In this document: positions 1-8,814 of the stretch, one piece after another | Numbering within the stretch: the stretch's first letter is position 1 | How the letters are laid out: the number at the start of each line of letters is the position of its first letter | Assembly (NCBI RefSeq): GCF_024181225.1 | Contig: NZ_CP051198.1 | Location: 1,054,001-1,118,000, forward strand | DNA from: Treponema sp. OMZ 787 | GTDB taxonomy: Bacteria > Spirochaetota > Spirochaetia > Treponematales > Treponemataceae | DNA length: 64,000 bases | Direction of reading: 5' to 3' | The notes under the pieces: model-generated | What the model saw: the letters and a program-made list of their open reading frames with translations, nothing else | Told to the model about the DNA's origin: nothing | The model's database searches: none | Position numbers and translations under genes: made by a program

Positions 1-196
1 GGCTGTAAATATCCGTTGCAGTGTATCCTTCAGGGTGTCCTACATGAAGTCCGTCTCCCGAAGGATAGGGGAACATATCTAAAATATAAAGCCTCTTATC
101 CTTGGGATAATTTTTGTCTTCGACTGTTCTAAAGGTTTTGTTTTCTTCCCAATATTTTTGCCACTTAGGTTCTATTGTACTAAAAGGATAAGCCAT
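1..196 (-). CDS. leuS: Leucyl-tRNA synthetase, N-terminal part (cut by window edge)
   Basis: This is the first 65 codons of a class I aminoacyl-tRNA synthetase that charges tRNA-Leu in the cytoplasm. The protein begins [18 protein letters not shown]. It then has the LeuS N-terminal pattern [20 protein letters not shown], which contains the HIGH-type ATP-binding motif (HVGH) followed by PEGY. The rest of the gene lies beyond position 1. The start ATG at 196 is preceded by a GGAG ribosome binding site and by a -35/-10 pair at 244-272. Family identity is essentially certain; nothing can be said about the editing domain or C-terminus. Confidence 0.96.
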   Translation of the reverse strand, partial: MAYPFSTIEPKWQKYWEENKTFRTVEDKNYPKDKRLYILDMFPYPSGDGLHVGHPEGYTATDIYS

Positions 197-243
197 ATTT
201 TACTCCAACTAACTTGATGAATTTATCAAAATTGACGAAAAGT

Positions 244-272
244 ATTTTATAGAAAAGAAAGGAAAAATTCAA
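244..272 (-). promoter_or_regulatory. Sigma-70-type promoter of leuS
   Basis: Reading the minus strand, TTGAAT (267-272) and TAAAAT (244-249) are separated by 17 bases. This would give an ordinary leader of about 40 bases that holds the GGAG ribosome binding site of leuS. It contrasts with the many leaderless promoters elsewhere in the window. Confidence 0.5.
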
Positions 273-277
273 GGGCC

Positions 278-416
278 GTCCAAAAATGTACATCCTTGTA
301 CATTTTTGGACTTCGAGTTTTTAGCTTCGCAAAAAACTCGTAAGCATGGAACCACCGCCGTCCATGGCGGTTGATGAATGTACATCCTTGTACATTTTTG
401 GACTTCGAGTTTTATA
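278..416. repeat. Compound inverted/direct repeat between leuS and a chemotaxis gene
   Basis: A 15-base inverted repeat with a 4-base loop spans 278-311 (arm GTCCAAAAATGTACA). A second hairpin follows at 314-340 (CGAGTTTTT paired with AAAAACTCG), and a third at 354-371 (ACCGCC paired with GGCGGT). From 377 to 416 the sequence returns to the first element, so about 37 bases are repeated directly (285-321 and 377-413). The second copy runs into the stop codon of the chemotaxis gene at 412-414. It may act as a terminator or be a dispersed intergenic repeat of this genome; that second reading is inference. Confidence 0.8.
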
Positions 417-2505
417 CCTTAAACTTACCTACTTCTGCTGATAAGCTTTCTATGTTGCGTTTATTCTTTTGGGTAATCTCGCTTACATCTTGTACTGCGT
501 TGCTGATCTGAATTGCACCGGCTGCCATTTCGTTCATGCTGTCCGTTATCACTCGTGTCAGAGAATCAAGTTTTTGCATTTCGATTGCAACATTTTCACC
601 GCCCCTAAGCATTTCTGCAGAGCCGTCATTTACCTGATTGGTTACTATATTGATGTCGCGGATTGCGGTGAGTACTTCACGGCTGCCGTTTTCTTGTTCC
701 CTCATAGCGTTTATCAAATTTTGACTCATAGTTTTTACTTGGTCGGATAGGTTGAAAATAGTATTGAATTTTTCCTCTGCCGTTTTTGCAGAAGCCGAAA
801 GCATTTCGATTTCTCCTGAAAGTACTTTAAGGGTTGAGGTAATTGTTTTTCCCTGAGTGCTCGATTCTTCTGCCAGCTTGCGTATTTCGTCGGCTACAAC
901 GGCAAAGCCCTTTCCTGCCTCGCCTGCATGGGCGGCTTCAATAGCCGCATTCATGGCCAATAGGTTTGTCTGACTTGCAATGTGCTGAATAACATTGCTG
1001 GCTTCCAAAAGGCCGCCCGATTCTTCCGCTATGCGTTGCGTTACATTGTTTGCTCCGGCAACAGTTTCCTTTCCGTCAGCAGTGGCAGCTGCGAGGGTCT
1101 TGATAACATCGTTTGTTTTATCCAGAGTTTGAGTGATTGAGGCGATATTGCCTACCATCTGCTCTATAGCCGAAGAAGATTCTGCAACGCTTGCTGCCTG
1201 ATTTTCAATACTTCCGTTAAGATTTTTTATAGTCCGGATAATCTGTCCTACAGTAGCAGCCGTTTCGCTGACACTGGCTGCTTGAGTAAGAGCCTGTCGT
1301 TTTACTCCGTCAATATTTGTACTTATCTCATGTACGGCACTGGCTGTTTCCGTCATATTGCTTACAAGCTCCGAACCTGTGTCTGTCATCTCGTCGCTGT
1401 TTTTTCCGACTATTTTAATTGATGAGCCGATTTTTTCTATTGTCTGATTAAAGTATTCGGATAAGTCAGTTACCTCATCATTCCCGACCAAGGGCAATCT
1501 GACGGTCAAATCTCCTTCACCTTGGGCAATATCCTTGAGAGCGGACACTACAACATTTATAGGCTTTATCATTTTGTAAGCTGCTATAAAAAGTATAACT
1601 AAGCTTACCCCTAAGATGGTAAAACCTATAAGCAGCATTCTGTTTCGCAGAACATCAATACTTCCCATAAACTCTTTCATGGGAGCCCTTATAATAACAG
1701 TCCAATCTGCGTTGCCCATCTTTGCATAAGAGGCTATATAGGATTCTCCTTCATATTCATAAAATCCTACCTCACTTTTGTGACTGTCCAAAGCTTGTTG
1801 AGTAAATTTCGTGAGCGATTCCAACTCAGGGTTTGCTTTTGCTTTCTTTAAAATATTATCCTGCGCATTTACCAAATCAAAATTTTTGTGTGCTATTGTT
1901 GTTCCGGAGCGGCCTAAAATATAGCAGTTTCCTGTTTCACCGATTATAATATCATTAATATCGTTGGATAGATGCTCGGCACCTATTGTACAGTTTAATA
2001 CTGCAGCAACATTCTTATCTTTGCCGTATACGGGAACCGAAAAGACGAAAACGAGTTTATTAAGAGAGCGGGACAAAATTGGCTCTGAGGCAAATCGTTT
2101 GCCGCTTTCAGCGGCTTTAAACCATTCTCTATCCTTTACCGATATAACCTGTCCGTCGTTTGAAGTCCTTATCTCCGAAAGATCATACAAATTAAGCTGC
2201 TCCAATCTTTCATTAAAAGAGACTTCTTTGTCCAAGACAGCCGCTTTTTCATCATATGGAACGCTTTTATCGGTTAAGATAGGCATACGGGCTATCCCTT
2301 CTAAAAATTGGAAAAAAGCCGTAATCCTTCCGTCAATAATTTCTGCCGTATCGGTGGCCTTATCTTTAAGGTGAAGTTCCACCTTTTCGGTTACGGTTTT
2401 TCTTGCTGTGCGTACTCCCAAAAAGCCCAGCGTAAACCCTGCCGTAAAAATCAAAGCACCGAATATAATCAGCAGCTTGTTTCTCATTGAAAACCTTTTT
2501 TTCAT
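412..2505 (-). CDS. Methyl-accepting chemotaxis protein with Cache-type sensor
   Basis: This is a 697-residue transmembrane chemoreceptor that controls CheA at the inner membrane. A first membrane helix lies at about residues 10-32. An extracytoplasmic ligand-binding region that looks like a double Cache domain follows ([18 protein letters not shown], then [12 protein letters not shown]). The second helix is at about 290-310, then a HAMP region and the signalling domain. The conserved hairpin tip ([20 protein letters not shown]) is near 513-532. The start at 2505 is chosen because a strong GAGGGAGG ribosome binding site sits just before it; a longer reading to 2583 would put that site inside the gene. 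No CheR-binding pentapeptide is seen at the C-terminus (EVGKFKV). The ligand is unknown. It resembles the receptor at 50112-52193. Confidence 0.95.
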   Translation of the reverse strand: MKKRFSMRNKLLIIFGALIFTAGFTLGFLGVRTARKTVTEKVELHLKDKATDTAEIIDGRITAFFQFLEGIARMPILTDKSVPYDEKAAVLDKEVSFNERLEQLNLYDLSEIRTSNDGQVISVKDREWFKAAESGKRFASEPILSRSLNKLVFVFSVPVYGKDKNVAAVLNCTIGAEHLSNDINDIIIGETGNCYILGRSGTTIAHKNFDLVNAQDNILKKAKANPELESLTKFTQQALDSHKSEVGFYEYEGESYIASYAKMGNADWTVIIRAPMKEFMGSIDVLRNRMLLIGFTILGVSLVILFIAAYKMIKPINVVVSALKDIAQGEGDLTVRLPLVGNDEVTDLSEYFNQTIEKIGSSIKIVGKNSDEMTDTGSELVSNMTETASAVHEISTNIDGVKRQALTQAASVSETAATVGQIIRTIKNLNGSIENQAASVAESSSAIEQMVGNIASITQTLDKTNDVIKTLAAATADGKETVAGANNVTQRIAEESGGLLEASNVIQHIASQTNLLAMNAAIEAAHAGEAGKGFAVVADEIRKLAEESSTQGKTITSTLKVLSGEIEMLSASAKTAEEKFNTIFNLSDQVKTMSQNLINAMREQENGSREVLTAIRDINIVTNQVNDGSAEMLRGGENVAIEMQKLDSLTRVITDSMNEMAAGAIQISNAVQDVSEITQKNKRNIESLSAEVGKFKV

Positions 2506-2649
2506 ATAGGTTCCTCCCTCAAGTAAAATAATTGTGAATGTGTGAATTGTAAAATATGTGTGAAGCTTTCCATATAAAAACACGTAGGTTTCAATAGTTA
2601 CACAGTACCTGCCATAATTTTTAAACTTGCCTAGTATTTTTTATACTTA

Positions 2650-2678
2650 TTCCCAAAACCCGATTTTTTGTGTATAAT
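2650..2678 (+). promoter_or_regulatory. Promoter of uvrA, leaderless geometry
   Basis: TTCCCA (2650-2655) and TATAAT (2673-2678) are 17 bases apart. The uvrA ATG at 2687 follows after only 8 bases, with no Shine-Dalgarno sequence between, so the transcript should start at or within a few bases of the start codon. Confidence 0.65.
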
Positions 2679-2686
2679 CTTTTCTT

Positions 2687-5551
2687 ATGAAAAATCAAAA
2701 TCAAACGGTACACCTAAATAAGCTCATCGTAAAGGGTGCCCGTGAACATAACTTAAAAAACATCGATGTGGAGCTTCCCCGTGACAAGCTCATCGTTATA
2801 TCGGGCCTTTCAGGTTCGGGTAAAAGCTCGCTCGCCTTTGATACCATCTTTGCCGAGGGGCAGCGCCGCTATGTCGAGTCTCTTTCGGCCTATGCAAGGC
2901 AGTTTTTAGGCAGGATGGATAAGCCCGATGTGGACTACATTGAAGGGCTTTCTCCCGCTATTTCCATAGAGCAAAAGACTACCCACCGTAATCCCCGCTC
3001 CACGGTCGGAACGGTAACTGAAATTTACGACTACTACCGCCTCCTTTTTGCCCGTACGGGGCATGCCCACTGTCCTTCTTGCGGAAAGGAGATTAAGGAG
3101 CAGACGGTTGACCAGATTATAGACACAATCATGGGCTGGCCTGAAGGAACCCGCGTTCAGATTCTCGCCCCCATCATAAAGGGAAAAAAGGGAGAACACC
3201 AAAAGATTGTAAGCGATGCGATTGCCGCAGGCTTTGTGCGTGCCCGCATCGACGGCCTTCTCGTAAACCTTGAAGACGGAATAAAACTCGATAAACAAAA
3301 AAAGCACACAATCGAAATAATCGTAGACCGAATTCAACTGTCGGGCGATGTAAGAAAACGCCTTTCCGAGTCTGTGGAAACCGCCTTGGAAAGTTCGGGC
3401 GGAACCCTTCTTGCTACAAGGCAGGACGGCAAGGATTCCCCCGTAACCGAAGTTTTCTTTTCACAAAAAAATGCCTGTTCTGACTGCGGAATTTCGATGC
3501 CGGAATTGCAGCCCCGTCTTTTTTCGTTTAATAATCCGATAGGGGCCTGTCCCGAATGTACGGGGCTTGGGGTGACGCAGCACTTTGACCAGGACCTCAT
3601 AGCCCCCGATAAGAGCCTTTCTTTTAACGAGGGCGTCTTTGTTCCGTATAACCCCGAATCGGACTGGAACAGGGTGCGCTTTGAAGCCCTCGCGGCCCAA
3701 TACGGCTTTTCCCTTGATACGCCCCTAAATAAGCTCCCCAAAAAGATTCAAGCCATCCTTTGGGAGGGTTCGGGCGACACGAAGATTCAGTTTTCGTACA
3801 CGGCTAAAAGCGGAACAGGCAAGTACTCTTATAACCGCCCCTGGCCCGGCATAATGGCCGACATGAACCGCAAGTATAACGAATCCTACTCGGCCTCTGT
3901 CAGGGAGTACTACGAAAAATTTATGTCGATAAAGCCCTGCAAAACCTGCGGAGGGATGAGGCTTAAGCCCGAGGTGCTCGCCGTAACGGTGGGCAATAAA
4001 AACATTCATGAGCTCACCTGTCTTTCGGTAGGGGATTCTATCGGCTTTTTTGAAAAACTAAAACTTTCTGAAACGGAAGAACACATAGCCGCTCAAATCT
4101 TAAAAGAAATTAAGGCCCGCTTGGAGTTTATGAAAAACGTCGGGCTTGATTACCTGACCCTCGAAAGAAAGGCTGCAACCCTTTCGGGAGGGGAAGCTCA
4201 GCGCATAAGGCTTGCGACCCAGATAGGTTCAAGCTTGATAGGCGTTCTTTATATTTTGGATGAGCCCTCGATAGGGCTTCATCAAAGGGACAATCAGCGC
4301 CTTATCGACACCCTTTTATATTTACGCAATTTGGGGAACACCCTCATCGTTGTAGAACATGACGAGCAGACCCTCCGCACGGCCGACTACATTGTAGATC
4401 TAGGCCCTGGGGCAGGCGTTCACGGCGGAAACATTACGGCTCAGGGTACGCCTGAGGAAGTGGCAAGGGTAAAAAACAGTTTAACAGGCCAATATCTTGC
4501 AGGAACCCTTAAAATGGATATCCCCGAAAAAAGGCGTGAGGGCAACGGAAAGGCCTTGGAGCTTTCAGGCGTGAGCGAGCATAACCTAAAAGACGTTTCG
4601 ATAAAAATTCCTTTAGGGGCCTTTACCTGCATTACAGGAGTTTCGGGTTCGGGAAAGTCAACCCTGTTGACCGATGTACTTTACCCTGCCGTTTCAAACA
4701 AGATTATGCGTTCCTCCCTTCCTGAAGGGGCCTATAAAAAGATAAACGGCCTTGAACACATAGACAAGGTTATCAATATCGATCAAAGCCCCATCGGAAG
4801 AACTCCCCGCTCAAACCCGGCAACCTATGTAGGAGTTTTTACGGGGATAAGGGATCTTTTTGCAAGCCTTCCCGAATCGAAGGCGAGAGGTTATAAGCCC
4901 GGCCGCTTTTCGTTTAATGTGCGGGGCGGAAGGTGCGAGCATTGTCAGGGGGACGGAACCCTCACAATCGAGATGAACTTTTTGCCCGATGTTTATATAG
5001 CCTGCGATGTTTGCCGAGGGAAGAGGTTTAACAAGGAAACCCTTGATGTCCGCTATAAGGGCAAAAACATTGCCGATGTTTTGGATATGACCATCGAGGA
5101 AGCTTCGGAATTCTTTGCTCCCATTCCTCACATTGCCCGAAAACTTCAAACTCTCTTATCGGTAGGTTTGGGTTATATAAAGCTTGGCCAATCGGCCCTT
5201 ACCCTTTCAGGCGGAGAAGCCCAGCGTGTAAAACTTGCAAACGAACTTGCAAAGCGTTCTACGGGCAAGACCCTCTATATTTTGGACGAGCCGACAACGG
5301 GCTTACACTTTGCAGATGTCAAGCAGCTCATGCAGGTTATCCACCGCCTGATTGATCAGGGAAACACCGTCGTTATGATCGAACACAACCTTGACGTTAT
5401 CCTTCAGGCCGATAAGATTATCGACCTCGGCCCCGAGGGCGGAACCAACGGAGGGCAAATCATAGCCGAGGGCACTCCTGAAGAAGTTGCAAAGATAAAA
5501 AAATCCTATACGGGATATTACATAAAGGAAATGCTTGACCGACTCAGGTAA
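2687..5551 (+). CDS. uvrA: Excinuclease ABC subunit A
   Basis: UvrA is the damage-recognition ATPase of nucleotide excision repair, acting as a dimer with UvrB. The 954-residue length is normal for the family. The first Walker A is [13 protein letters not shown] at about residues 40-52 and the second is [11 protein letters not shown] in the C-terminal half. ABC signatures [12 protein letters not shown] and [12 protein letters not shown] and two Walker B regions ([28 protein letters not shown]) are present. Zinc-binding Cys pairs include CPSCG, CSDCG, CKTCGG and CEHCQGDG...CDVCRG. The start codon follows a TATAAT box by 8 bases without a ribosome binding site. The lptD-like gene begins 9 bases after the stop and probably shares the transcript. 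Confidence 0.98.
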   Translation: MKNQNQTVHLNKLIVKGAREHNLKNIDVELPRDKLIVISGLSGSGKSSLAFDTIFAEGQRRYVESLSAYARQFLGRMDKPDVDYIEGLSPAISIEQKTTHRNPRSTVGTVTEIYDYYRLLFARTGHAHCPSCGKEIKEQTVDQIIDTIMGWPEGTRVQILAPIIKGKKGEHQKIVSDAIAAGFVRARIDGLLVNLEDGIKLDKQKKHTIEIIVDRIQLSGDVRKRLSESVETALESSGGTLLATRQDGKDSPVTEVFFSQKNACSDCGISMPELQPRLFSFNNPIGACPECTGLGVTQHFDQDLIAPDKSLSFNEGVFVPYNPESDWNRVRFEALAAQYGFSLDTPLNKLPKKIQAILWEGSGDTKIQFSYTAKSGTGKYSYNRPWPGIMADMNRKYNESYSASVREYYEKFMSIKPCKTCGGMRLKPEVLAVTVGNKNIHELTCLSVGDSIGFFEKLKLSETEEHIAAQILKEIKARLEFMKNVGLDYLTLERKAATLSGGEAQRIRLATQIGSSLIGVLYILDEPSIGLHQRDNQRLIDTLLYLRNLGNTLIVVEHDEQTLRTADYIVDLGPGAGVHGGNITAQGTPEEVARVKNSLTGQYLAGTLKMDIPEKRREGNGKALELSGVSEHNLKDVSIKIPLGAFTCITGVSGSGKSTLLTDVLYPAVSNKIMRSSLPEGAYKKINGLEHIDKVINIDQSPIGRTPRSNPATYVGVFTGIRDLFASLPESKARGYKPGRFSFNVRGGRCEHCQGDGTLTIEMNFLPDVYIACDVCRGKRFNKETLDVRYKGKNIADVLDMTIEEASEFFAPIPHIARKLQTLLSVGLGYIKLGQSALTLSGGEAQRVKLANELAKRSTGKTLYILDEPTTGLHFADVKQLMQVIHRLIDQGNTVVMIEHNLDVILQADKIIDLGPEGGTNGGQIIAEGTPEEVAKIKKSYTGYYIKEMLDRLR

Positions 5552-5560
5552 GACGGAACA

Positions 5561-8500
5561 ATGAAAAAAGCTTTGCGAGGGTTAATCTTTTTTGTATTTC
5601 TCTTTTCGTTCAATTCTTTAAAAGCCGAGGAAAATCCCGAAAAAAAAATAAAAATTACGATTAACTCTGCAGAGCTTACCGAGTATGTGAAGGTTCCTTC
5701 TGCCCCAATTACTGAGCCTATTAATAAAGATTCTAAAATTGAAAGCGGCGAAAAAAAAGATGAGCTCATTATTTTTACCGGCTTTGTTTCTATTTCTGTA
5801 ACGGATGAAAATTCAATATCGACAATTACTGCCGATAAAATAATTCACAACAAAACTCGGGAAACCTTGACTGCAACAGGAAATGTTGTTTATACCCGAA
5901 AGGTCGGTTCTTCCGAAGGGGAAAGTTTCAAGGGCGAGGCTCTGATTTTTAACATTAAAAAACTTGAAGGCGTTTTTGTCGACGGCATCATAGAGCAGGC
6001 TCCTTCAAAAAAAGGTCAAGACCCTTTTAGAATTCACACAGGTCTTGCAGGAAGAAATGAAAGCGGTGCTATAGCTTTTAAGGATGCCCTGCTTACGACA
6101 AGCAAAGAAAAATACCCTCTTTGGTCGATTAGGGCAAGCCGTCTTTGGATTTTGCCCGGAAACGAAATGGCTTTTTTTAACGGTTTTTTGTCGGTCGGAG
6201 TTGTACCTATAATGTACTTTCCTTTTTTTTATTATCCTTCGGATGAAATGCTTTTTCATCCGGTCTTCGGCTTTAAAAACAGAGAAGGTGCTTTTGTTCA
6301 AACAACTACCTATCTTTTGGGGCGTAAGCCCGCACCTAAAAGCGATGAAGCAACTTCTTTTTCTAACTTTATGCAAAGCGACACCGTAAAAAAACAAAAG
6401 CTTGAGGGCTTGTTTTTTAAAAAGCTGGATGAGCCGGCTTCGGATTCAGGCAGTTCCTATTTAAAACTTATAGCCGATGCTTATTCGGGCCTAGGATACT
6501 TGGCCGGTATCGACGGTAAAATTACTCCTAAAAGCGGCTATATAAAACAGATTGACTTTCACGGCCTTTTCGGTTTTTCTTATACCTTGTATCCGGGGAA
6601 CGGCCTTTTGTTTAGCCAATACGGAGATCTCGGCAAAGAAAAAACCGTCAATAAGGCAAACCTTTTTGGTGCAATAGTTCCTTTTAGGTACAGTTTTAAT
6701 TTTAATATGAACATGACAAAAAATCCGTTTAATGTCTCCATATCATTCCCCTTTATTTCGGATCCTTTTTTTAAAAAAGATTTTATTGGAAGAAGCGAGG
6801 ACATGAACTGGTTTAAATATTTTTTAAACAAAGAAAAAATGGCTTCTGCCGAAGGGCCGTCAAGTGAGCCGTTTTACTCATGGAAAATAGACGGATCAAT
6901 TAATCCGAGTTTTTCGGTATTGAGTCCTTGGATAAGTTATATGTCTCTTGAATCTTTTTCGGGGAAGGTTAATTTTGAATCAAAGAAAAATGATAGTCTT
7001 GCCGGACTTGATGCAAACCATGCACCCGACAGATTATTTTATTACCCTAAAAATATTTTGCCCGAATTAAGAGCTGGGCTCGGCGGGACTATTTTTTCAA
7101 CATCTATGTTGTCTCGAAAAAAAGATATAAAACAAAAACAAGATATAGCAGGTATTAAAAATCCTTTTGAAGAAACGGGAATAAATAAAAATGATAAGAT
7201 AAATAATGAAAAAAAAGATGAAGGAAAAAAGGAGGCTCCTCCGATTTTTTCCAATGATCTCTTTCCTCCATATAAAGTTAACAGTGTAACACAAAACCGG
7301 TTTTTGAATTTAATAACTTATGATTTGACATATAAACTAAACGGCTCTGCATCCCAAGATATAATTTTTAATCATAAAGATTGGAAAAAGCCCTTTGATA
7401 TTAATTGGCGTGATTTTTATTCTTCCTATTATAAATTAAATGGGCAGGCAAGACTTGACAGCCGGCTTTCTTATAATCAAGGTTTTTTGAATTTATCAAA
7501 TTCAATTGAGTTAACCGGCAATAATCAAAAACATATATGGCATAAGGACAAAACAGAGCAGGATAAGCTTCAATTAAATAATTATAAGTTAAATGTTTAT
7601 AGCTTAAATAATTCCAACAGTTTAAAATTTAGTCCGTTTATTTCAAACGATTTATTTAAACCGACTTTTCTTGAATGGGCTATTTCTGAAACTCTTATCC
7701 AAAATAAATTTAAAGGAACTGTTGCAGTCCCTGAATGGGAAACCGTTAAGGTAAAATGGGATAAGGAATATATTAAGACTCATACTGCATCGGCCGGTTT
7801 TGGAATTAATATAAAAAATTATACCCAGCTATTTACCTCATCCATGAATTTATCTCCGCTTTTGGAAGCGTATTCTTTTACGGGAAACTTTGCCTTCCCT
7901 TACGGAAAACTTAATATTTCTACAAGATTATTTGAAAAAGAAAAAGCGGTAAAAAAATACTTTTGGGATCCGCTGAATGCCGGCTTAAATTTTTCGTTCC
8001 CGTATAATATTTCTCTAAGTCAATCCTATGTTTACAACATTGAAGAAAAAAGAAGTGATCGATATGCTGCTTCTTTTTCATGGAAATATATTTCGGCAGT
8101 TTATGCGATGAGTTATGATAATCCCTATGAATTGATTCCGGGTATAGGATGGCGGTCCTTACCGAATAAAAAATTTATTCCGAGATCTTTGGATGTAAAC
8201 TTTTCCAACTTGTCTCAACCGATAGAAATTTATGCTTGGAAAAACAGAATTAAACTGCAATTTTCATTTAACTCATCTCTCAATTTGAATTTGATAAGGT
8301 TAACGGATTCTTCGTTTTCATTTTCACCCAAACTAGTGTTTAAGATTCACGAATTTTTAGATATAAGTTTTAGTTCATATAGCCGGAATGATGTTATAGC
8401 AAGATATTTCCAAGACTCGCTTAATCTTCCTATCGTAATTCCGGGTGAGAAAAATGTGTTTAAAGATCTGCTTTCTTCCTTTTACTTTTGGGATGAAAAA

Positions 8501-8746
8501 TCAAGAAGGCTGTCCGGTTTTAAATTAAAATCTCTTAATGTTGATGTAACTCATTATTTAAAAGATTGGTTAATGAAATTATCATACTCTATAAAACCTG
8601 TATTGCGTAAAACTCAAACTCGAAATTATTATGAACTTGTTCCTACTGTAACATTCTTTGTTCAATGGAATCCGATAGGCGATGTAAAGGTGCAGACAAA
8701 AAAAGAGGACAATGTTTTTTCCGTAACGAGCGGAGAGTTAAAATAA
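5561..8746 (+). CDS. lptD: LptD/OstA-like outer membrane assembly protein
   Basis: A signal peptide of about 22 residues (ending NSLKA) starts this 1061-residue protein. An OstA-like periplasmic domain with the typical ITADKIIHN...LTATGNVVY pattern comes next. A long C-terminal region rich in alternating Tyr/Phe/Ser strands is consistent with an outer membrane beta-barrel. In Gram-negative bacteria LptD inserts lipopolysaccharide into the outer leaflet. Treponemes lack classical LPS, so the cargo here is probably another outer-sheath lipid (inference). Candidate inner-membrane partners LptF and LptG are encoded at 35.7-37.9 kb. A low-complexity Lys/Asn/Glu-rich segment lies near the middle (codons for DKINNEKKDEGKK). 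It probably shares a transcript with uvrA. The C-terminal barrel is too divergent for complete certainty. Confidence 0.75.
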   Translation: MKKALRGLIFFVFLFSFNSLKAEENPEKKIKITINSAELTEYVKVPSAPITEPINKDSKIESGEKKDELIIFTGFVSISVTDENSISTITADKIIHNKTRETLTATGNVVYTRKVGSSEGESFKGEALIFNIKKLEGVFVDGIIEQAPSKKGQDPFRIHTGLAGRNESGAIAFKDALLTTSKEKYPLWSIRASRLWILPGNEMAFFNGFLSVGVVPIMYFPFFYYPSDEMLFHPVFGFKNREGAFVQTTTYLLGRKPAPKSDEATSFSNFMQSDTVKKQKLEGLFFKKLDEPASDSGSSYLKLIADAYSGLGYLAGIDGKITPKSGYIKQIDFHGLFGFSYTLYPGNGLLFSQYGDLGKEKTVNKANLFGAIVPFRYSFNFNMNMTKNPFNVSISFPFISDPFFKKDFIGRSEDMNWFKYFLNKEKMASAEGPSSEPFYSWKIDGSINPSFSVLSPWISYMSLESFSGKVNFESKKNDSLAGLDANHAPDRLFYYPKNILPELRAGLGGTIFSTSMLSRKKDIKQKQDIAGIKNPFEETGINKNDKINNEKKDEGKKEAPPIFSNDLFPPYKVNSVTQNRFLNLITYDLTYKLNGSASQDIIFNHKDWKKPFDINWRDFYSSYYKLNGQARLDSRLSYNQGFLNLSNSIELTGNNQKHIWHKDKTEQDKLQLNNYKLNVYSLNNSNSLKFSPFISNDLFKPTFLEWAISETLIQNKFKGTVAVPEWETVKVKWDKEYIKTHTASAGFGINIKNYTQLFTSSMNLSPLLEAYSFTGNFAFPYGKLNISTRLFEKEKAVKKYFWDPLNAGLNFSFPYNISLSQSYVYNIEEKRSDRYAASFSWKYISAVYAMSYDNPYELIPGIGWRSLPNKKFIPRSLDVNFSNLSQPIEIYAWKNRIKLQFSFNSSLNLNLIRLTDSSFSFSPKLVFKIHEFLDISFSSYSRNDVIARYFQDSLNLPIVIPGEKNVFKDLLSSFYFWDEKSRRLSGFKLKSLNVDVTHYLKDWLMKLSYSIKPVLRKTQTRNYYELVPTVTFFVQWNPIGDVKVQTKKEDNVFSVTSGELK

Positions 8747-8776
8747 AAATTGAATCTTAACGAAAATTTTAAGCCC

Positions 8777-8805
8777 TTGATTTTCTTTTTTTTATGGTAT
8801 ATACT
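8777..8805 (+). promoter_or_regulatory. Promoter of tex, leaderless geometry
   Basis: TTGATT (8777-8782) and TATACT (8800-8805) are 17 bases apart. The chosen tex start at 8815 follows 9 bases later. An upstream in-frame ATG at 8794 lies between the two promoter hexamers, so it cannot be on this transcript. Confidence 0.7.
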
Positions 8806-8814
8806 CCGTGCATT

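Noticed and set aside
278-416. Possible CRISPR array
   Set aside because: Only two direct copies, no regular spacers, and the units are palindromes next to gene ends.
1964-2374. Long frame opposite the chemotaxis gene
   Set aside because: Same reason: shadow of the coding strand, no family resemblance.
3334-3741. Frames antisense to uvrA
   Set aside because: Shadows of the conserved uvrA sequence.
8794-8814. Upstream ATG of tex as the start
   Set aside because: It lies between the -35 and -10 hexamers of the only good promoter.
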